64,000 nucleotides of DNA from Bactrocera neohumeralis (taxonomy: Eukaryota > Arthropoda > Insecta > Diptera > Tephritidae): the NCBI RefSeq assembly GCF_024586455.1, contig NC_065921.1, positions 30,687,135-30,751,134 on the forward strand. The letters are read 5' to 3'. Positions 23,696-35,515 of this stretch are shown piece by piece. The translations under genes were made by a program, and so were the position numbers. The notes under the pieces are model-generated. The model did no database searches. It had not been told where the DNA came from and was given only the letters and a program-made list of their open reading frames with translations. Every line of letters begins with the position of its first letter. Position 1 is the first letter of the stretch.

Positions 23696-24350
23696 TTGTT
23701 TATATAAGTGTTGAAAATTCAGCCGTGGCGGCACCATCTATATCTATCTATATCGATTGTCCACTCCAGTGAGAATTTCATGACATTTCATCGCTTGGAA
23801 TTGAAGTTATTGCGTTTTAAGTGTCAGTATGTTTGTGTTATCGGTGCGAAAATGAGCTTCGAACAAAAAGCCAACATTAAATTTTGTTTTCAAATTGGTA
23901 AAACTTTTACTGAAACGTTTTAATTGATGAAACGAGTTTATGGCGATGATTGCCTATCCCGTAGCAGAGTGCACGAGTGGTTTCAACGATTGCAAAGTAG
24001 TCGTAAGGACAGAAATGACAATCAACATGTGGGCCAATCAAAATCCGTGTTCACCGGAAATTCCATTGAAACTGTGCGTGAATTCATCAAAAATCAGCCG
24101 AAATCATCATTGAAATTCATGCAAATGGAATTGAACATCTCCAAAACATCGATTTATCGCATTTTGATCGAACATTTGGGCTCACGAAAGGTGTGTGCAC
24201 GGTTTGTTCCGCACAAATTGACTGACGCTCATAAATTGCTTAGAATCCAACATTCGATCGACGCTTGTGCCCGATTATTTGACCCAAAATCACATTTTAA
24301 CCATTAACCCACTCCCCGTATTCGCCTGATATGGCACGCACCTTATATGG
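23696..24350 (+). mobile_element. mariner-like element, truncated at both ends
   Basis: Same family as 2493-3358 and 35516-36462: MSFEQKANIKFC near 23852, YGDDCLSRSRVHEWFQRLQS (HTH1, out of frame by a stop near 23921), LNISKTSIYRILIEHLG, FVPHKLTDAHK. The central catalytic region is deleted and the sequence ends at a degenerate GCACGCACCTTATA terminal repeat where the hAT-like element starts. No left terminal repeat. Confidence 0.8.
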
Positions 24351-25000
24351 CAGTGGCGTAGCTACAACTTCGGGCGCCCGGGGCCAAGGATGTTCTGCTG
24401 CCCCCCTTTATCTACCTACCTACAAGTTTCATGAGGTGGTTCGAATAGTGAATTTTTACAAAATATCTTCGATATTAAGTATATAAAATTTAGGAACTAG
24501 AAGCCACGCAAATTCTGAAGTTCCAAAATTCTCACAATACGGTTTTTGAGGAAATTGATAATAAATTTACAAGACATCTTATTAAAAGCCAAGAAAAAAC
24601 CCATTTTCGCCATATGTTTTGTACTTTTTTCACACAATTTGCACGAATTTTTGATCGAATTGGAGTTTTTAAATGCCATTTTTGAGAATTTGGATAAATA
24701 AAAGTATTTGTTACATTCAAAGTATAGGGTAACTGTGAGAGTGACACGTCGCTAGACATAGTTAGAAAAGTGCATCTTGAAGTTCTATCACTATTTTTAA
24801 GAAAGATATAAACCAAAAGATATGAGAAAAATTCAAAGACTGAAGAGTATTCGAGTAAAAATTAATATTTTTCATTGTTATTCAGATTATCACATTGTGA
24901 GTGTACAACTCTTTATCTTTTATAATAAATTTTGTAAAAAAATTTGTTGAAGTATTTTTCTGCCCCCCAAGACGTTGTGCCCGGGGAGACGGCCCCCCTT
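24351..25000. mobile_element. hAT-like non-autonomous element, right end truncated
   Basis: Starts CAGTGGCGTAGCTACAAC, the CAGTGGCGTAGC-type terminus of hAT elements, with inner GGGCGCCCGGGGCCAAGG and CTGCCCCCC. These recur inverted near 24957-25000 (CTGCCCCCCAAGACGTTGTG, CCCGGGG, GGCCCCCC). The expected GCTACGCCACTG end is missing. No transposase. A related fragment sits at 51555-51665 in reverse. Confidence 0.72.
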
Positions 25001-25420
25001 AATACTATGATGCTTGACATCACAAAACGTTTCATCAAATACATTAAAATTTTACAAATTTATTGAATTTCCATTGTTTTACATTTTTTATAAGTGGTCT
25101 TGAACAATGCAACAAATCCCACCGTGTACATATTTTTTTGGTAAAATTTCAATCTGGCCATCGGTCGTTTCCAATTGCTAAACGTCCTGAACTCGGATCA
25201 GTTGTCAAAGTTCAGGAGGCTTTGACGTTTAGTAATTGCTCTCTCACTTCCAATGAGAGATAAGTTGACACTGTCAAGTGACACTGTTGGAAAAAAGAAA
25301 GCGAATTGAGTAAAAACAACAATGTTAAGAAGAAATGCCGGCGGTGCGTTCGATTCGACGAATGTATAACCGTTCAGGGTTAAGCTTTTGTACGATAATT
25401 ATTTCTAAATTGTATTCTGT
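25001..25420. other. Intron DNA, nothing recognised
   Basis: No coding motif. It may be the 5' part of the mariner fragment that follows, too decayed to align by eye. Confidence 0.35.
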
Positions 25421-25540
25421 TTAGCTGGACAAATTGAGTGATGCACTCAAACAGAGGAGAACAAAATTGGTCAATAGAAATGGTGTAGTGTTCCATCAGG
25501 ATAATACGAAACCTCATACAAGTTTGTCTGAAAATTTTAA
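25421..25540 (+). mobile_element. mariner remnant around catalytic Asp 2
   Basis: Reads LDKLSDALKQRRTKLVNRNG then VFHQDNTKPHTSL, the second-Asp block of a mariner transposase (HxDNAxPHT). Nothing else of the element is recognisable on either side. Confidence 0.7.
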
Positions 25541-26148
25541 TCAATCTCTTTCCCCAAAAATGTCAAACAGATCAAAATGTAGACAATATAATTTCTTAAG
25601 CACAATAAAAAAACGTGTTTAAATTAACGATTAATACACTCGCAGTATTATTTTCATTGCGCAAGAGTTAAGTAAAACTTACCGCATAACTATTATTTTG
25701 TGAGAACTAGATAATATAATAAATATATAAATAAATTTTTACAAGTTTTTGACATATTTGTGTAGTCCCAAAAAAAAAAATAAAAATATATCATATACAT
25801 ATATCCGACCCTTTCTTCATAATTATTTTTTTTTAGTCAAAAATTATGCAAGAACTTTTATCTTCTGTCTCTGCTTTTCACAAATTCAATAAATAAACTT
25901 CCCACTCCAGCCCGAACCACCATTACAGAACCGCCGTGTTTGACTGAAGCAAGTTTTTTGATAATAACGCTTCTATATTTTTCCTCTATATACATAAGTA
26001 CATATGTAGTATGTATTTGGCTTCCTGTCAGAACTCAACAAGTTGAACTTGCATTCAATAAAAAATGTTAATTATTTAAACAATAATTCCTATTACTTAA
26101 GGCAATAAACATTTATTTTGCAGACAAGCTTAAACTTATGACGGCAAA
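25541..26148. other. AT-rich DNA, nothing recognised
   Basis: No motif or terminal repeat seen. Confidence 0.4.
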
Positions 26149-26150
26149 TA

Positions 26151-26787
26151 CTATGTTCGGACCGACAACGTAAACATGTTTTCGTGGGGAAAAACTGGTT
26201 TTCGCACGAAAACTTGTGTTTTCGTCCATGTGAAATCTGTCAAACGAAAACACTTTAAAAACCAGTTTTCGCTAAAAACTACTTGAAAACTTACATTCCA
26301 CTCATTATAATCGGTGCCTGCTCTAGTTTAATCGATGTTTTTGGAAGACATATTTTGCTTTCCCTAAATTGTCACTTGATATTTGCTTACATTCCATATA
26401 CAAAAACAGCTTTCGCTTGATATTCTTATATTAGGGGGATTCTTTGCTCTTGCAAAACCTTGCACGGTGCAGAAATTGCAGAATTTTCTTCACATGAAGA
26501 AAATTATTTGCAATGGCTGTAAAATATGTCAGACCAAAATCCATGTTTATTTTCGTGCCGTCATATATCACTAGATTCTGCAATGGGTGCTCTCTTGGCC
26601 TTGCATATTTCGGTATAAGATTTTTGCATTTTGTGTCATCGTGCAATCTTGCAAGAACAAGAGAATGCCGCTATTGATAGTTGTCAGTGAAAACTCATCG
26701 AAAACACACATTGTCGGTCCGAACGACTTAGATTCTACAACATACAAATGTGTTTTCAAAATGTTTTCAATGTCGGTCCGAACATAG
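26151..26787. mobile_element. TA-flanked MITE
   Basis: 637 bp with perfect inverted ends CTATGTTCGGACCGACA and TGTCGGTCCGAACATAG, flanked by TA on both sides (26149-26150, 26788-26789). Subterminal GAAAACA-rich segments are also inverted, and a second internal TTGTCGGTCCGAAC occurs near 26711. Interior has no coding motif. The TA target suggests a Tc1/mariner or PIF-related transposase, unresolved. Confidence 0.82.
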
Positions 26788-26817
26788 TATAAGATACATA
26801 TGTATGTACATATATAC

Positions 26818-27217
26818 ATAATAGTTTTGTTCACCTAAATCTATATATATGTATATATAGATATATATCTATACTATGTATCTATACCTATCTCCTATAT
26901 ATATATATACGATTACAGACGCAATTTTTCACCATATTCGCCCGTATTTACCGCCGAGGCAATTGGAATATAGTATATGGTGTTAATACCCGTGACAGAC
27001 ATGTAGTAACAATACCATATATGGTACAAATACCATATGTGTGTCACCAAATACCAGCAAAATACCATATGAGCAATGTAGTATTTTGTTGGTAACAATA
27101 CTATGATGTTTCATTGTTTCAGTTGACCAAAAAAAAAAAAACATATATATGTTTATATATGTACATTTATATAGATTTAGGTTGTACAAACAACCGTTAG
27201 GTGAACAAAACTATTAT
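26818..27217. repeat. Fold-back flanked by a 20-bp perfect inverted repeat
   Basis: ATAATAGTTTTGTTCACCTA (26818-26837) is exactly inverted at 27198-27217. The 360-bp interior holds a LINE RNase H fragment (about 26908-26992) and several ATACCATAT repeats (27010-27075). Confidence 0.8.
26908..26992 (+). mobile_element. I-group LINE RNase H fragment
   Basis: Nearly identical to plus-strand bases 29005-29060 (shared ACCGCCGAGGCAATTGGAAT and CATATTCGCCC), which on the minus strand encode PPYSPIFTAEAIGIYMAL, the RNase H Glu block. Same orientation as the 28.8-32.4 kb LINE. Confidence 0.75.
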
Positions 27218-27428
27218 ACTCTGTAGAAACATGTTGCAAGAAAATAAAAATTGCCAAAGTATACTTTTGCTCTGAATTAGAGGTCGCTTAATATGTATTT
27301 TTATGTTCCCTTGTACAAACATAGCTTAGAACTGCACTTTTCAAGGGGATATGTAGACTTTATTTGGCGTCTGTAAATGTATTAATCATATCAAAAATCT
27401 ACACATTATGTCTGTCTTTTATTTTTAG

Positions 27429-27624
27429 AGCAGTAGCAGCATATCTTCGTGCGCTGAGTTTGTCGCCTAATAATGCGGTCGTTCATGGAAACTTAGCGTG
27501 TGTCTATTACGAACAGGGGTTAATTGATTTGGCTATAGACACTTACAAACGAGCAATTGAGCTTCAGCCCAACTTTCCAGATGCATATTGCAATTTGGCC
27601 AATGCACTTAAGGAAAAAGGACAG
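27429..27624 (+). CDS. Ogt: Ogt internal exon, TPR repeats
   Basis: This 196-nt exon continues the OGT TPR array directly from the exon at 14677-14873. Motifs are AVAAYLRALSLSPNN, VVHGNLACVYYEQG and DAYCNLANALKEKGQ. The acceptor is ATTTTTAG just before 27429 and the donor is CAG/GTAATT at 27624/27625. Splicing is phase-compatible: A completes the AG-A Arg codon and the exon ends in phase 0. The upstream intron is 12.5 kb and the downstream intron 11.0 kb, both full of mobile elements. No stop or frameshift is seen, so the exon looks functional. Confidence 0.94.
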
Positions 27625-28072
27625 GTAATTCTTATGATATTACATTATTCTAAACGCTTGATATTTTTCTAATAGTACTTTTTTAACTGAAATATTCATA
27701 TTAATAAAAATATCTAATATTATTTGTAGAATTGGTTGGCTTAACGAGGATTTATTTATTACTGAGTTTTATTCCAGGAGATACATAAATGTGTCAAATA
27801 GCTTAATAATATATGTTATTATGAGAGGATAAATGGGCATGATGGTGTAAGATTGCCGTTAATAAAGTGTTGGTGAGCGATTTGCGTGTGTTCGATCCTT
27901 AAACGTTTAAAAACTGTTGCTTGCTGCCGCGAGATGTTGTTGGGTAGCATATTTTTTCACGTATTTGGTTGAAGTTTGAGTATTTGTGTTCAGATTTTTT
28001 ACAGTCTGCAACTTTCATTTCATAATTGTGTCGGCTAAAAATTTTTTGAAATCATTTTGGTTTTGAACCTCG
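27625..28072. other. Ogt intron, nothing recognised
   Basis: AT-rich DNA following the donor; from about 27830 possibly the 3' untranslated end of the I-group LINE on the minus strand. No motif. Confidence 0.35.
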
Positions 28073-28076
28073 TTAA

Positions 28077-28750
28077 GGGGGTAGTAAGGTATTTTTTTTT
28101 TGCATTTTTATTTTTTTATATCTTAATATATCTTAAAATTATTCTGTGAAAATTGAAAATGAGAGCAATTAAAGCAAAATTGACGGAGATATAGTACACT
28201 TGGAAGTCTCTGCCCTCCGATTTGATTGTGAGCGGCTGTGAAACTTTAAACGCGTTTTTCTCACACTTTACTCTTTCGAAGCCGGTGAACTCTGTAGCTC
28301 AAAATCTACTGAACCGATCCTTTTGAAATTTTGCATAGTCTTTCTTGACATAAATTGTGAGATAACGCTGTCGAGTTTTTTTTTGTTTTAAAATTTCTGA
28401 TTTTTTTGGTGAAAAATCAGTATTTTGAGTTCCGAGCGTTGTAAAAAATTGAAAAATCATTAAAAAAACTCGACAGCGTTATCTGAGGAAGCTTATCAAT
28501 TAATCAAATCAATTTGGTTTTTTAATTTCAAATGATCCAGTCATGAGTTATGCGGTTCACCGCGAATCAATTTTTTTTTGGAAGGTCTGCGAAGATTCTC
28601 TGTCACCGGCTCATTTTTTAATATTTTTCCATGAAACTTTCACAGAATAGTCTTTACATATCATAAATTTTTTTGCTATAATTATACAAATAAATAAATA
28701 TTGATTGTACCGTTAAAAAAAATTATTGAAAATATGCTTTTTTCGCTCGA
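28077..28750. mobile_element. Possible second TTAA-type non-autonomous element
   Basis: Left edge TTAA (28073-28076) followed by GGGGGTAGTAAGGTATTT, and an ACGCGTTTTTCTCAC block that matches, inverted, the interior of 10692-11427. The right end near 28752 has TTAACCTTACTAGG but no convincing inverted terminus, so it may be truncated where the LINE resumes. Confidence 0.5.
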
Positions 28751-28754
28751 ATTA

Positions 28755-31700
28755 ACCTTACTAGGAACATGAGGCAGATTCGAAGAATCTTGCCGCGTAG
28801 CCAGCATATTAGTTCCCAGGAATGCAAACGTGCCCTGGTAGCCAGAGAAGAGCTAGTTTTCTCTTATGTTTAATCCAAATATTTTGAATTTTTGATATTA
28901 TTATGGAATTACTTCGTTGAGTATGGCGTTCAAGCAAGAGAAGCTGTCTGACCAAATTACGAATTTGTTTTTTTAGGATAGCGTGTTTTAACGCCATATA
29001 TATTCCAATTGCCTCGGCGGTAAATATGGGCGAATATGGTGGAAGAATTGCGCCTGTAATCGTGTTCCCGTAAGCTGCGGTCCTGCGTAGGCTGTGTTAG
29101 TTAATTTGGACCTATTTGTATAAATTGTTTTAAACTTTTTGTTCTGAAAATCATTTCTTAAATCTATGAAGTTTTGCTGAAAAATTGTGTTACTGGTGGT
29201 GGATTTTTTAAACTAATGTAGATATATTTAATGAAACTTCACTAATCAGCCATTCAAGTTGAGTGTTGGCTGTATAAAGCTTGGATGGGAGATGAATGTT
29301 AAAAGTTTTGGCAAACTGGAGGCAGCAAGGTTAGATTTGAGTTGTAAATTTCTTTTATATTTTGCTCCAAAAATTATACATTTCTGGATGCCAGTGTTTG
29401 GAGAATTAAGTATTTTTGGAAGGAGTTGTATCGTTTTTTCGTATACTCTTTTTATTATTGACTGTAAGTCACTTTCCCCTAAGATACATTTTGTTGGTGA
29501 TGTCGGAAAGGCGTATAAGCTGTGACGAATCGCAGCGTGGTACGGGGTCGCCAACTGCTTTAAAGGCTGCTATATATATTTCTGGCCTAATAATGAAAAT
29601 AGGAATATTTATCAACGAAAATGGTTTTATTGTTTTTCAAAATATTCTCCATCAAGATTTATACACTTTTGCATGCGCTCAAACCAATTTTCGAAGCACT
29701 TTTTCCACTCCGATTGAGACACCTCCAAAACATGGTTTTTGAATGCTTCAACAGCATCTTCTGGCGACGAAAATCGTTGACCACGCATTATTTTCTTGAT
29801 GTGTGGGAATAAAAAGAAGTCATTGCGTGCCAAGTCAGGGCTGTACGGCGGATGACCCATCAATTCGACGTTTTGGCCGGTCAAAAAGGCGCTGGTGTGA
29901 GAGCTCGCATTGTCATGGTGCACAATGATTCGCCTTCTCTTGTTCGTTTTTCGAATTTCTCCGAAGACTTCAGGCAAACAAATGGTGGTGTACCACTCAG
30001 AATTGACCGTTCTACGTTGCTCAAGCGGAATAGTCGCGACATGACCAGTTTTGCCGAAGAAACAGGCGACCATTTGCTTCGAAGTGCTTCTTCGAAGTGC
30101 TGTTTTGTTTCGGGCTCATACGCATAGATCCATGATTCGTCACCTGTGACGATCTTATAAACGTCTTTTGAAGCACCGCGATCGTATTTTTTCAGCATTT
30201 CTTTACACCAATCCACACGAGCCTTTTTTGAGCGATTGTCAAATTGTGCGGGATCCAACGAGAACAAACCTCTTTTACGGCCAGGTGTTCATGCAATATC
30301 GAATGTATGCTGGTGGGAGAAATGCATAGGCATGCCTCTATCTGAAGGTATGTTACATGACGGTCTTGCAGCCTTTATCAGTTCACGTACGGCATCGATG
30401 TTTTCTGGCACAACGGCTGTTTTTGGACGACCTTCACGGAATTCGTCTTTGAGCGAGCGTCGGCCACGATTGAATTGAGCGAGCGTTGTACCAGTTTTCA
30501 CAGTTCTATAGGATGGTGCTTCATAGCCATACAAAGATTTTAGTTCATCGATGCACTCTTGTCGTGATAATCCACGTCGAAAGTTATGAAAAATGATCGC
30601 ACGAAAATGTTCACGAGTTAATTCCATTTTTTGGCCGAGATGAATTTTTTAATTCCCTGTAAATAAAACACTTCACGATTAAATGACAAAACGTTCTGAG
30701 TGATGTTATGCTAAAGAATGTCAAACTTTCCAATGGAAATGTCAGATTGCACCTGGCAACACTTAGTGTTGCCTAGGCCAGAAATATATATACATATATA
30801 GCAGCCTCCTATGTTTTTGTTCGAGCATCAAACGTAAATCGCCAGACGTAGTCTATTTTAGAGAGTATTGTATGTCAAAACATATTCCTAATATTTTTAT
30901 GTTATTTACAGAAGTTATTAAATTGTTGTCGAAAATTAGTTGCGGGTGTGAACATTTCTTTTTTTTAATATTTTACATTTAGAAATTGAGATAAATGCTC
31001 CGGACAGAGAACCCGATTTTTCGAACTTTGCAAGTACTTCATTGAATACATTAGTTGCCTGCGGATCTTTCAAATTAGTGTACATAAAAGCAAAATCTGC
31101 ATACATAGTTATTTTAATATTTTGTATGTACCTGTAGAAAGGCAGATTCCAATTCACAGTATGCTATCTTACTGTCTATGCGAATTGACGGTAAGGAAAG
31201 ATTTAAAATAGCGTAGGTCGTGAAAACGCCAACGTTGCTTCTCCCGGATGTACTCGTATTCTTCGGAAAAATTTCCGTCAACGGAATATTGAGAACAATG
31301 TCGGGCGAAAGTTGCTCGAATATCTATGGAATCGCATAGAACCGTTCCATGGTTCCATACTGGTTAGAAGTTTATTGTAATACCAAAGTTTTTAGAGGTT
31401 GCTGAAGGGGAAATTATCGAGGTGAAAGTTTAAAAATTCTTTCTCTTGGCCGCCCTTTTGAAGTATGCATTAAATTTTTTACAACTAATTATATTCATAT
31501 CGGTGATTTTTAAGCGCGAAGGTCTTGGTGCTCTATATTTCACAGCTGGGGGAGGCTTTCGAAACTTTTTGTTTTGCTTTGGAGAATTGAATTGTTTGCT
31601 GCAGAACGTATAGCTTTTGTAATAATAGATGTTTTTTTGGTCTATATTGCCTGTGGGTTAGTTATTCATATTGTTTATTATTTCTGCTTGAAATTTGTTC

Positions 31701-32455
31701 CACTTTGCTTAGTCTGTCTTAAATTTATGATCCTACACCATCATGTCCATTCTTTTTGTGAGTATATTTTGTAGCATGTAGTTCGGTACCAATATTGATT
31801 AAAATTGGGTCACCTTTAAGTTCGGAAAAAGTCTTCACTCGATTCTGGGAGACTGTCTGGGGGAACAGAAAGGAAGGTCTACATTGGTGAAAGGTGAATG
31901 GGTTGAGAAGTGTGTTGGCGCGCCATTATTAAATAATGTCATTTTGTGGTTTATTGTAAGGTTTTCAATTATCAATCCTCTTGCATTTGATTTGGGAGAG
32001 CCCCAAAGTGGGTTCCAAATATTGAAGGTGCCAACCCTTATAAGACAGGTTTGAGAAGCTTGGTTTATACATATACCTTAGGTCAGTTTCGTTAAACGCT
32101 TGTTGGGGGGGAATTGTATGTATTGACTATACAAATTGAATGATTAACTTATAATTTCATTGTTATGGTTGACAGTGTTGAAGTTATATTAAAAATTTCG
32201 TCGATATGTATCTTTTAACTAGTGTACCAACTCCTTGTTTGTTAGATTGTACTATAGTATGTTGTGTAAATTAAAAAAAGTAGCCAAAGTATTGTTTGGG
32301 GTAAGATTATTTTTTTAAAATATCTTATTGGAATCTGAGTCTCTTGAATACATATTACATCAGGGTTATTTTCTTTGATAAGTATCTAATTGCACATAAT
32401 GGTAGTCGCTCCATTCATGCTCCACTGAATAATTTTTCCTACTAAGTAAGATAAG
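28755..32455 (-). mobile_element. I-group LINE (APE-RT-RNase H), interrupted by a mariner
   Basis: Minus strand, 5' to 3': endonuclease start with PDVICIQETQI (about 32375), IVNTYNSPP (about 32120), NARGLIIENL and THFSTHSPFTNVDLSFCSP (about 31960-31840); linker KKFNAYFKRAAKRKNF (about 31450); RT remnant ITMYADFAFMYTNLKD (about 31100; the second Asp of YADD is missing); region before RNase H CDSSQLIRLSDITNKMYL-like (29520); and RNase H PPYSPIFTAEAIGIYMAL (29040) with LALLWLPGHVCIPGNE (28815). A mariner splits it at 29574-30791. Most of the RT fingers/palm is deleted. Confidence 0.82.
29574..30791 (-). mobile_element. mariner, near full length but frameshifted
   Basis: About 1.2 kb with inverted ends ATATATTTCTGGCCTA... 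and its complement TAGGCCAGAAATATATA. The minus strand encodes a transposase of the usual 330-345 residue size from 30627 to 29627: N-terminal HTH (REHFRAIIFHNFRRGLSRQE, APSYRTVK), VTGDESWIY (Asp 1), IIVHHDNASSHTS (Asp 2) and PPYSPDLARNDFFLFPHIKK (Asp 3; DD34D order). A frameshift/stop near 30290 and another near 30080 (small duplication GAAGTGCTTCTTCGAAGTGC) disable it. Flanking AGGCTGCTATATA/TATATAGCAGCCT shows it landed in the I-group LINE. Confidence 0.9.
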
Positions 32456-33310
32456 ACTTTATAATTTAAATTTTGCTCGAAAACCCGTTCGGTACGTGGC
32501 GCCAATTGGATATTCCAAGCGAAGCCAGGTCCTTCTCCACTTGGTCCTTCCGACGGAGTGGAGGCCTTCCTATTCCTCTGCTTCCCCCGGCGGGTACTGC
32601 GTCGAATACTTTCAGCGCTGGAGTGTTTGCGTCCATCCTGTCAACATGACCTTGCCAGCGTAGCCGCTGTCTTTTAATTCGCTGAACTATGTCATGTCGT
32701 CGCATGCATCGACATACAGCTCATAGTTCCATCTAATTCGACATTCGCGGTGGCCAACGCGCAAAGAAACATAAATCTTTCGCAGAACTATTGTTTCGAA
32801 AACTCGCAATGTCGACTCATCAGATGTTGTCATCGTCCATGCTTCTGCACCATATAGCAGGACGGGAATAAAGAGTCGAGAGAGAACTTTACTTCTCAAT
32901 TGCCCACTTAGTTCGAAGTAGCACTTGTTGGCAAGAGATATTCTGCGTTGGATTTCGAGGCTGACGTTGTTGTTGGTGTTGATGCTGATGCTGGTTCCAA
33001 GATAGACGTCTGTTTGTTTGATGACAGGAGATATTTCGTCTTGCCCTCGTTCACTACCAGACTCATTTGCTTTGCTTCTTTGTCTAACCTGAAGAAAGCA
33101 GAACTAACGTCGCGGATATTGAGGTCAATGATATCAATATCATCAGCGTATGCCAGCAGCTGTACACTCTTAAAAAAGATTGTATCTGCTCGATTAAGTT
33201 CTGCAGCTCAAATTATTTTTTCCAGAAGTAGGTTGAAAAAGTCACACAAAAGGGGCTCGCCTTGTCTGAAACCTCGTTTGGTTGCTGCTCAACCTGCAGC
33301 AGATTGAAGA
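31767..33310 (-). repeat. Duplicated LINE/RTE block, copy 1
   Basis: Near-identical to 55665-57190. Spans the I-group LINE endonuclease and the 3' half of RTE copy C. Both copies share a private internal duplication of about 75 bp (around 33235-33330, the GLRQGDSL-encoding part), so they descend from one rearranged locus. Confidence 0.88.
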
Positions 33311-34745
33311 AGTCACACGAAAGGGAGTCGCCTTGTCTGAAACCTCTTTTAGTATCGAACGGTTCGGAGAGGTCCTTCCGGATCCTGACGGAGCTTTTGG
33401 TGTTGCTCACCGTCAGTTTACACAGCCGTATTAGTGTTGCGGGGATACCAAATTCAGACATCGCGACATAAAGACAGCTTCTTTTTGTGGCGTCAAAAGC
33501 AGCTTTGAAATCGATCTTTTCCTAGATTTGGCGCATGGTGAATATCTAGTCAATTGTTGACTTGCTAGATTTAAAGCCATACTGATAAGACCCAATCAGT
33601 TTGTTGACGGTGGGCTTTAATCTTTCACACAATACGTTCTATAGAACCTTATACGCTATGTTGAGCACTCTTATTCCACGGTAGTTGGCGCAGACTGTGG
33701 AGTTTCTTTTTTGAGGATTGGGAAACGCACACTTAAATTTCAATCCTCGGGCATGCTTTCGACGGTTCATATTCTACAAAGATGCTGATGCATGCTCTTT
33801 ATCAGTTCTTCGCCGCCGTGTTTGAATAGATCGGCCAGTAATCCATCGGCCCCCGCTTTGTTGTTCTTCAGATGGGTAATTGCTACTCGAACTTCGAATC
33901 GGGTTCACCATCTTCTGATCTTATGCCTTCACTGCCATTCAGCAGGCTGGTGTTAGTATGGAGGTGTTCCATCCATAATTTTAATTTTAGTATGCTCTTT
34001 GCATCGGTTATTATTATATTACCTCTAGGTGTTCTACAAGAGTACGCTCCGATCTTGAAATCCTCTGTTAGTCGCCGCAGCTTTTCGTAGAATTTTGGAG
34101 AATTATCCCTGTCGGCCAGCTTGATTCGCTTGCGGGTGCGAATCTTGGCTGCAGCAAGATAGTTGTCCTAGTTGATGTTAGGACTTCGAAGCGTTCGCAC
34201 GTCTCATACACTGGAGACGTGTCTTCCGTCTATCACAACATGATGGATCTGGTTAGTGGCTTTTCAATCCGGAGACAGCAAGGTAGCTTGATGTATTTTC
34301 ATATGCTGGAATCTCATGCTGGAATCAACCCATTTGGGGATGTTACCTCGTGGAGGCTGAATTTACTGGCTATTGTGCGAAAGATACCTTCCTTGCCCAC
34401 CCTGGCGCTAAAGTTGCCAAGCTCGATTTTGACATTGTGGCGGGGGCAGATCTCACAGGTGCGCTTCAAGCGCTCATAGAAGTCATTTTTGGTCTCATTG
34501 TCTTATCCTTTCGAAGGTGCGTGGACGCAAATCAGCGATATGTCGAAAAACTTCGCTTTAATGCGGATTGTGGCTAGACGTTCATCCACCGGGGTGAATG
34601 ACACACCGAATTTGCGCCCCTTTATATGGCCACTGTAGTAAATGCCACAAGGACCTACATGCCTCAGTCCTTATCCCGTACATCTCATTTCTTGGACGGC
34701 GATGAAGTCAGCCTTAGTTTTCAGTCTATCAATGTCCGATCATTG
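32466..34745 (-). mobile_element. RTE-like LINE copy C
   Basis: Minus strand from the endonuclease/linker (ANxAPGWxxK-like, NGLRLIDFAA region degraded near 34300-34400; linker near 34150-33870) through RT (GPYQCGFRPGKST-like near 33560-33600, KRGFRQGDSLSCDFFNLL 33330, LAYADDIDIIDL near 33145) to the C-terminus (YGAEAWTMTTSDESTLR 32830, RLRWQGHVDRMDANTPAL 32660, NWRHV 32480). The 3' tail is lost at 32466, where I-group LINE sequence starts. Stops and frameshifts throughout. Confidence 0.85.
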
Positions 34746-35034
34746 GATTGTTAAATAAAAGTCCCAACTTAATTGCTATGCACTTACATATCTCATTTCT
34801 TATTCAAACAACTTAACGCTTTCGAGTTTACAATTTCTTTCTTATAGCTCTTTACTTAGCAACACTCTAATTAGTATTGTGCCTGCTGCACAACCCTGCA
34901 GCTCTTATATACAAGACAGTTAACAAAACTTCGGCACTCGAGCATTCTGGCAACTACGAATACCGCTGACTACTTAATTCTGTGCATTTTTTTTCTATTT
35001 TGCTCTAACAAATATATATTATATTTAATTAGGC
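34746..35034. other. Intron/repeat DNA, nothing recognised
   Basis: Has TATA-like (CTTATATAC) and AATAAA elements reminiscent of a solo LTR, but no matching target duplication, so I do not call one. Confidence 0.35.
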
Positions 35035-35250
35035 TTCGAAAAGTGTTCGGTGGAACAGAGTTCCAGGCCTTTTCTTTTTAGTTAAACGGGCCCAATATTT
35101 TCCTTAGCAGTTTTCCATAAGTTTTCGATTAGATTCAGACTTGGTGATTGCGCTGGGCAAGCCACTACCTTAACACCATGATCTTAAAATCCATTCTTTT
35201 GCAAAACCCGAAGTCTATTTCGGGCCGCTATCTTGTTGGAACTGACAAAA
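35035..35250 (-). mobile_element. Tc1-like transposase C-terminal remnant
   Basis: Minus strand reads FQQDSGPK (second Asp block) then, after a frameshift, VVAWPAQSPSLNLIENLWKT, the DD34E Glu block (WPAQSPDLNPIENLW) of Tc1 elements. A different lineage from the 15.4-17 kb element. No terminal repeats identified. Confidence 0.8.
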
Positions 35251-35515
35251 TGCAAGGCGAATTCTATTCAGCATAGCGGAGTATGACCCTATATAAAATT
35301 TTAACGTATATATACCACTTTAATGAGGTATCCGCATACTCTCTAGTATGAATTCATTAGACTAGCACTAGACTAGCAAAAAGCGAGCAGAGAAATTACA
35401 AATCGATCTTGTTCAATTGTAATAAACATTATAAGTATATCATAAAAATTGGAGTGAAATCATACTTATTTATTTTTAGAGCCAAACTGAATTTTGTTGA
35501 AGGAAGTATGTATGT
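35251..35515. other. Intron DNA, nothing recognised
   Basis: AT-rich; probably the 3' flank of the Tc1 remnant. No motif. Confidence 0.35.

Noticed and set aside
29000..29060. Cellular RNase H gene
   Set aside because: The context is LINE sequence on both sides and the frame is broken; a host gene is not supported.
34755..35030. Possible solo LTR (TATA-like and AATAAA-like elements, TG start)
   Set aside because: No matching target duplication and no second LTR or primer site could be found.
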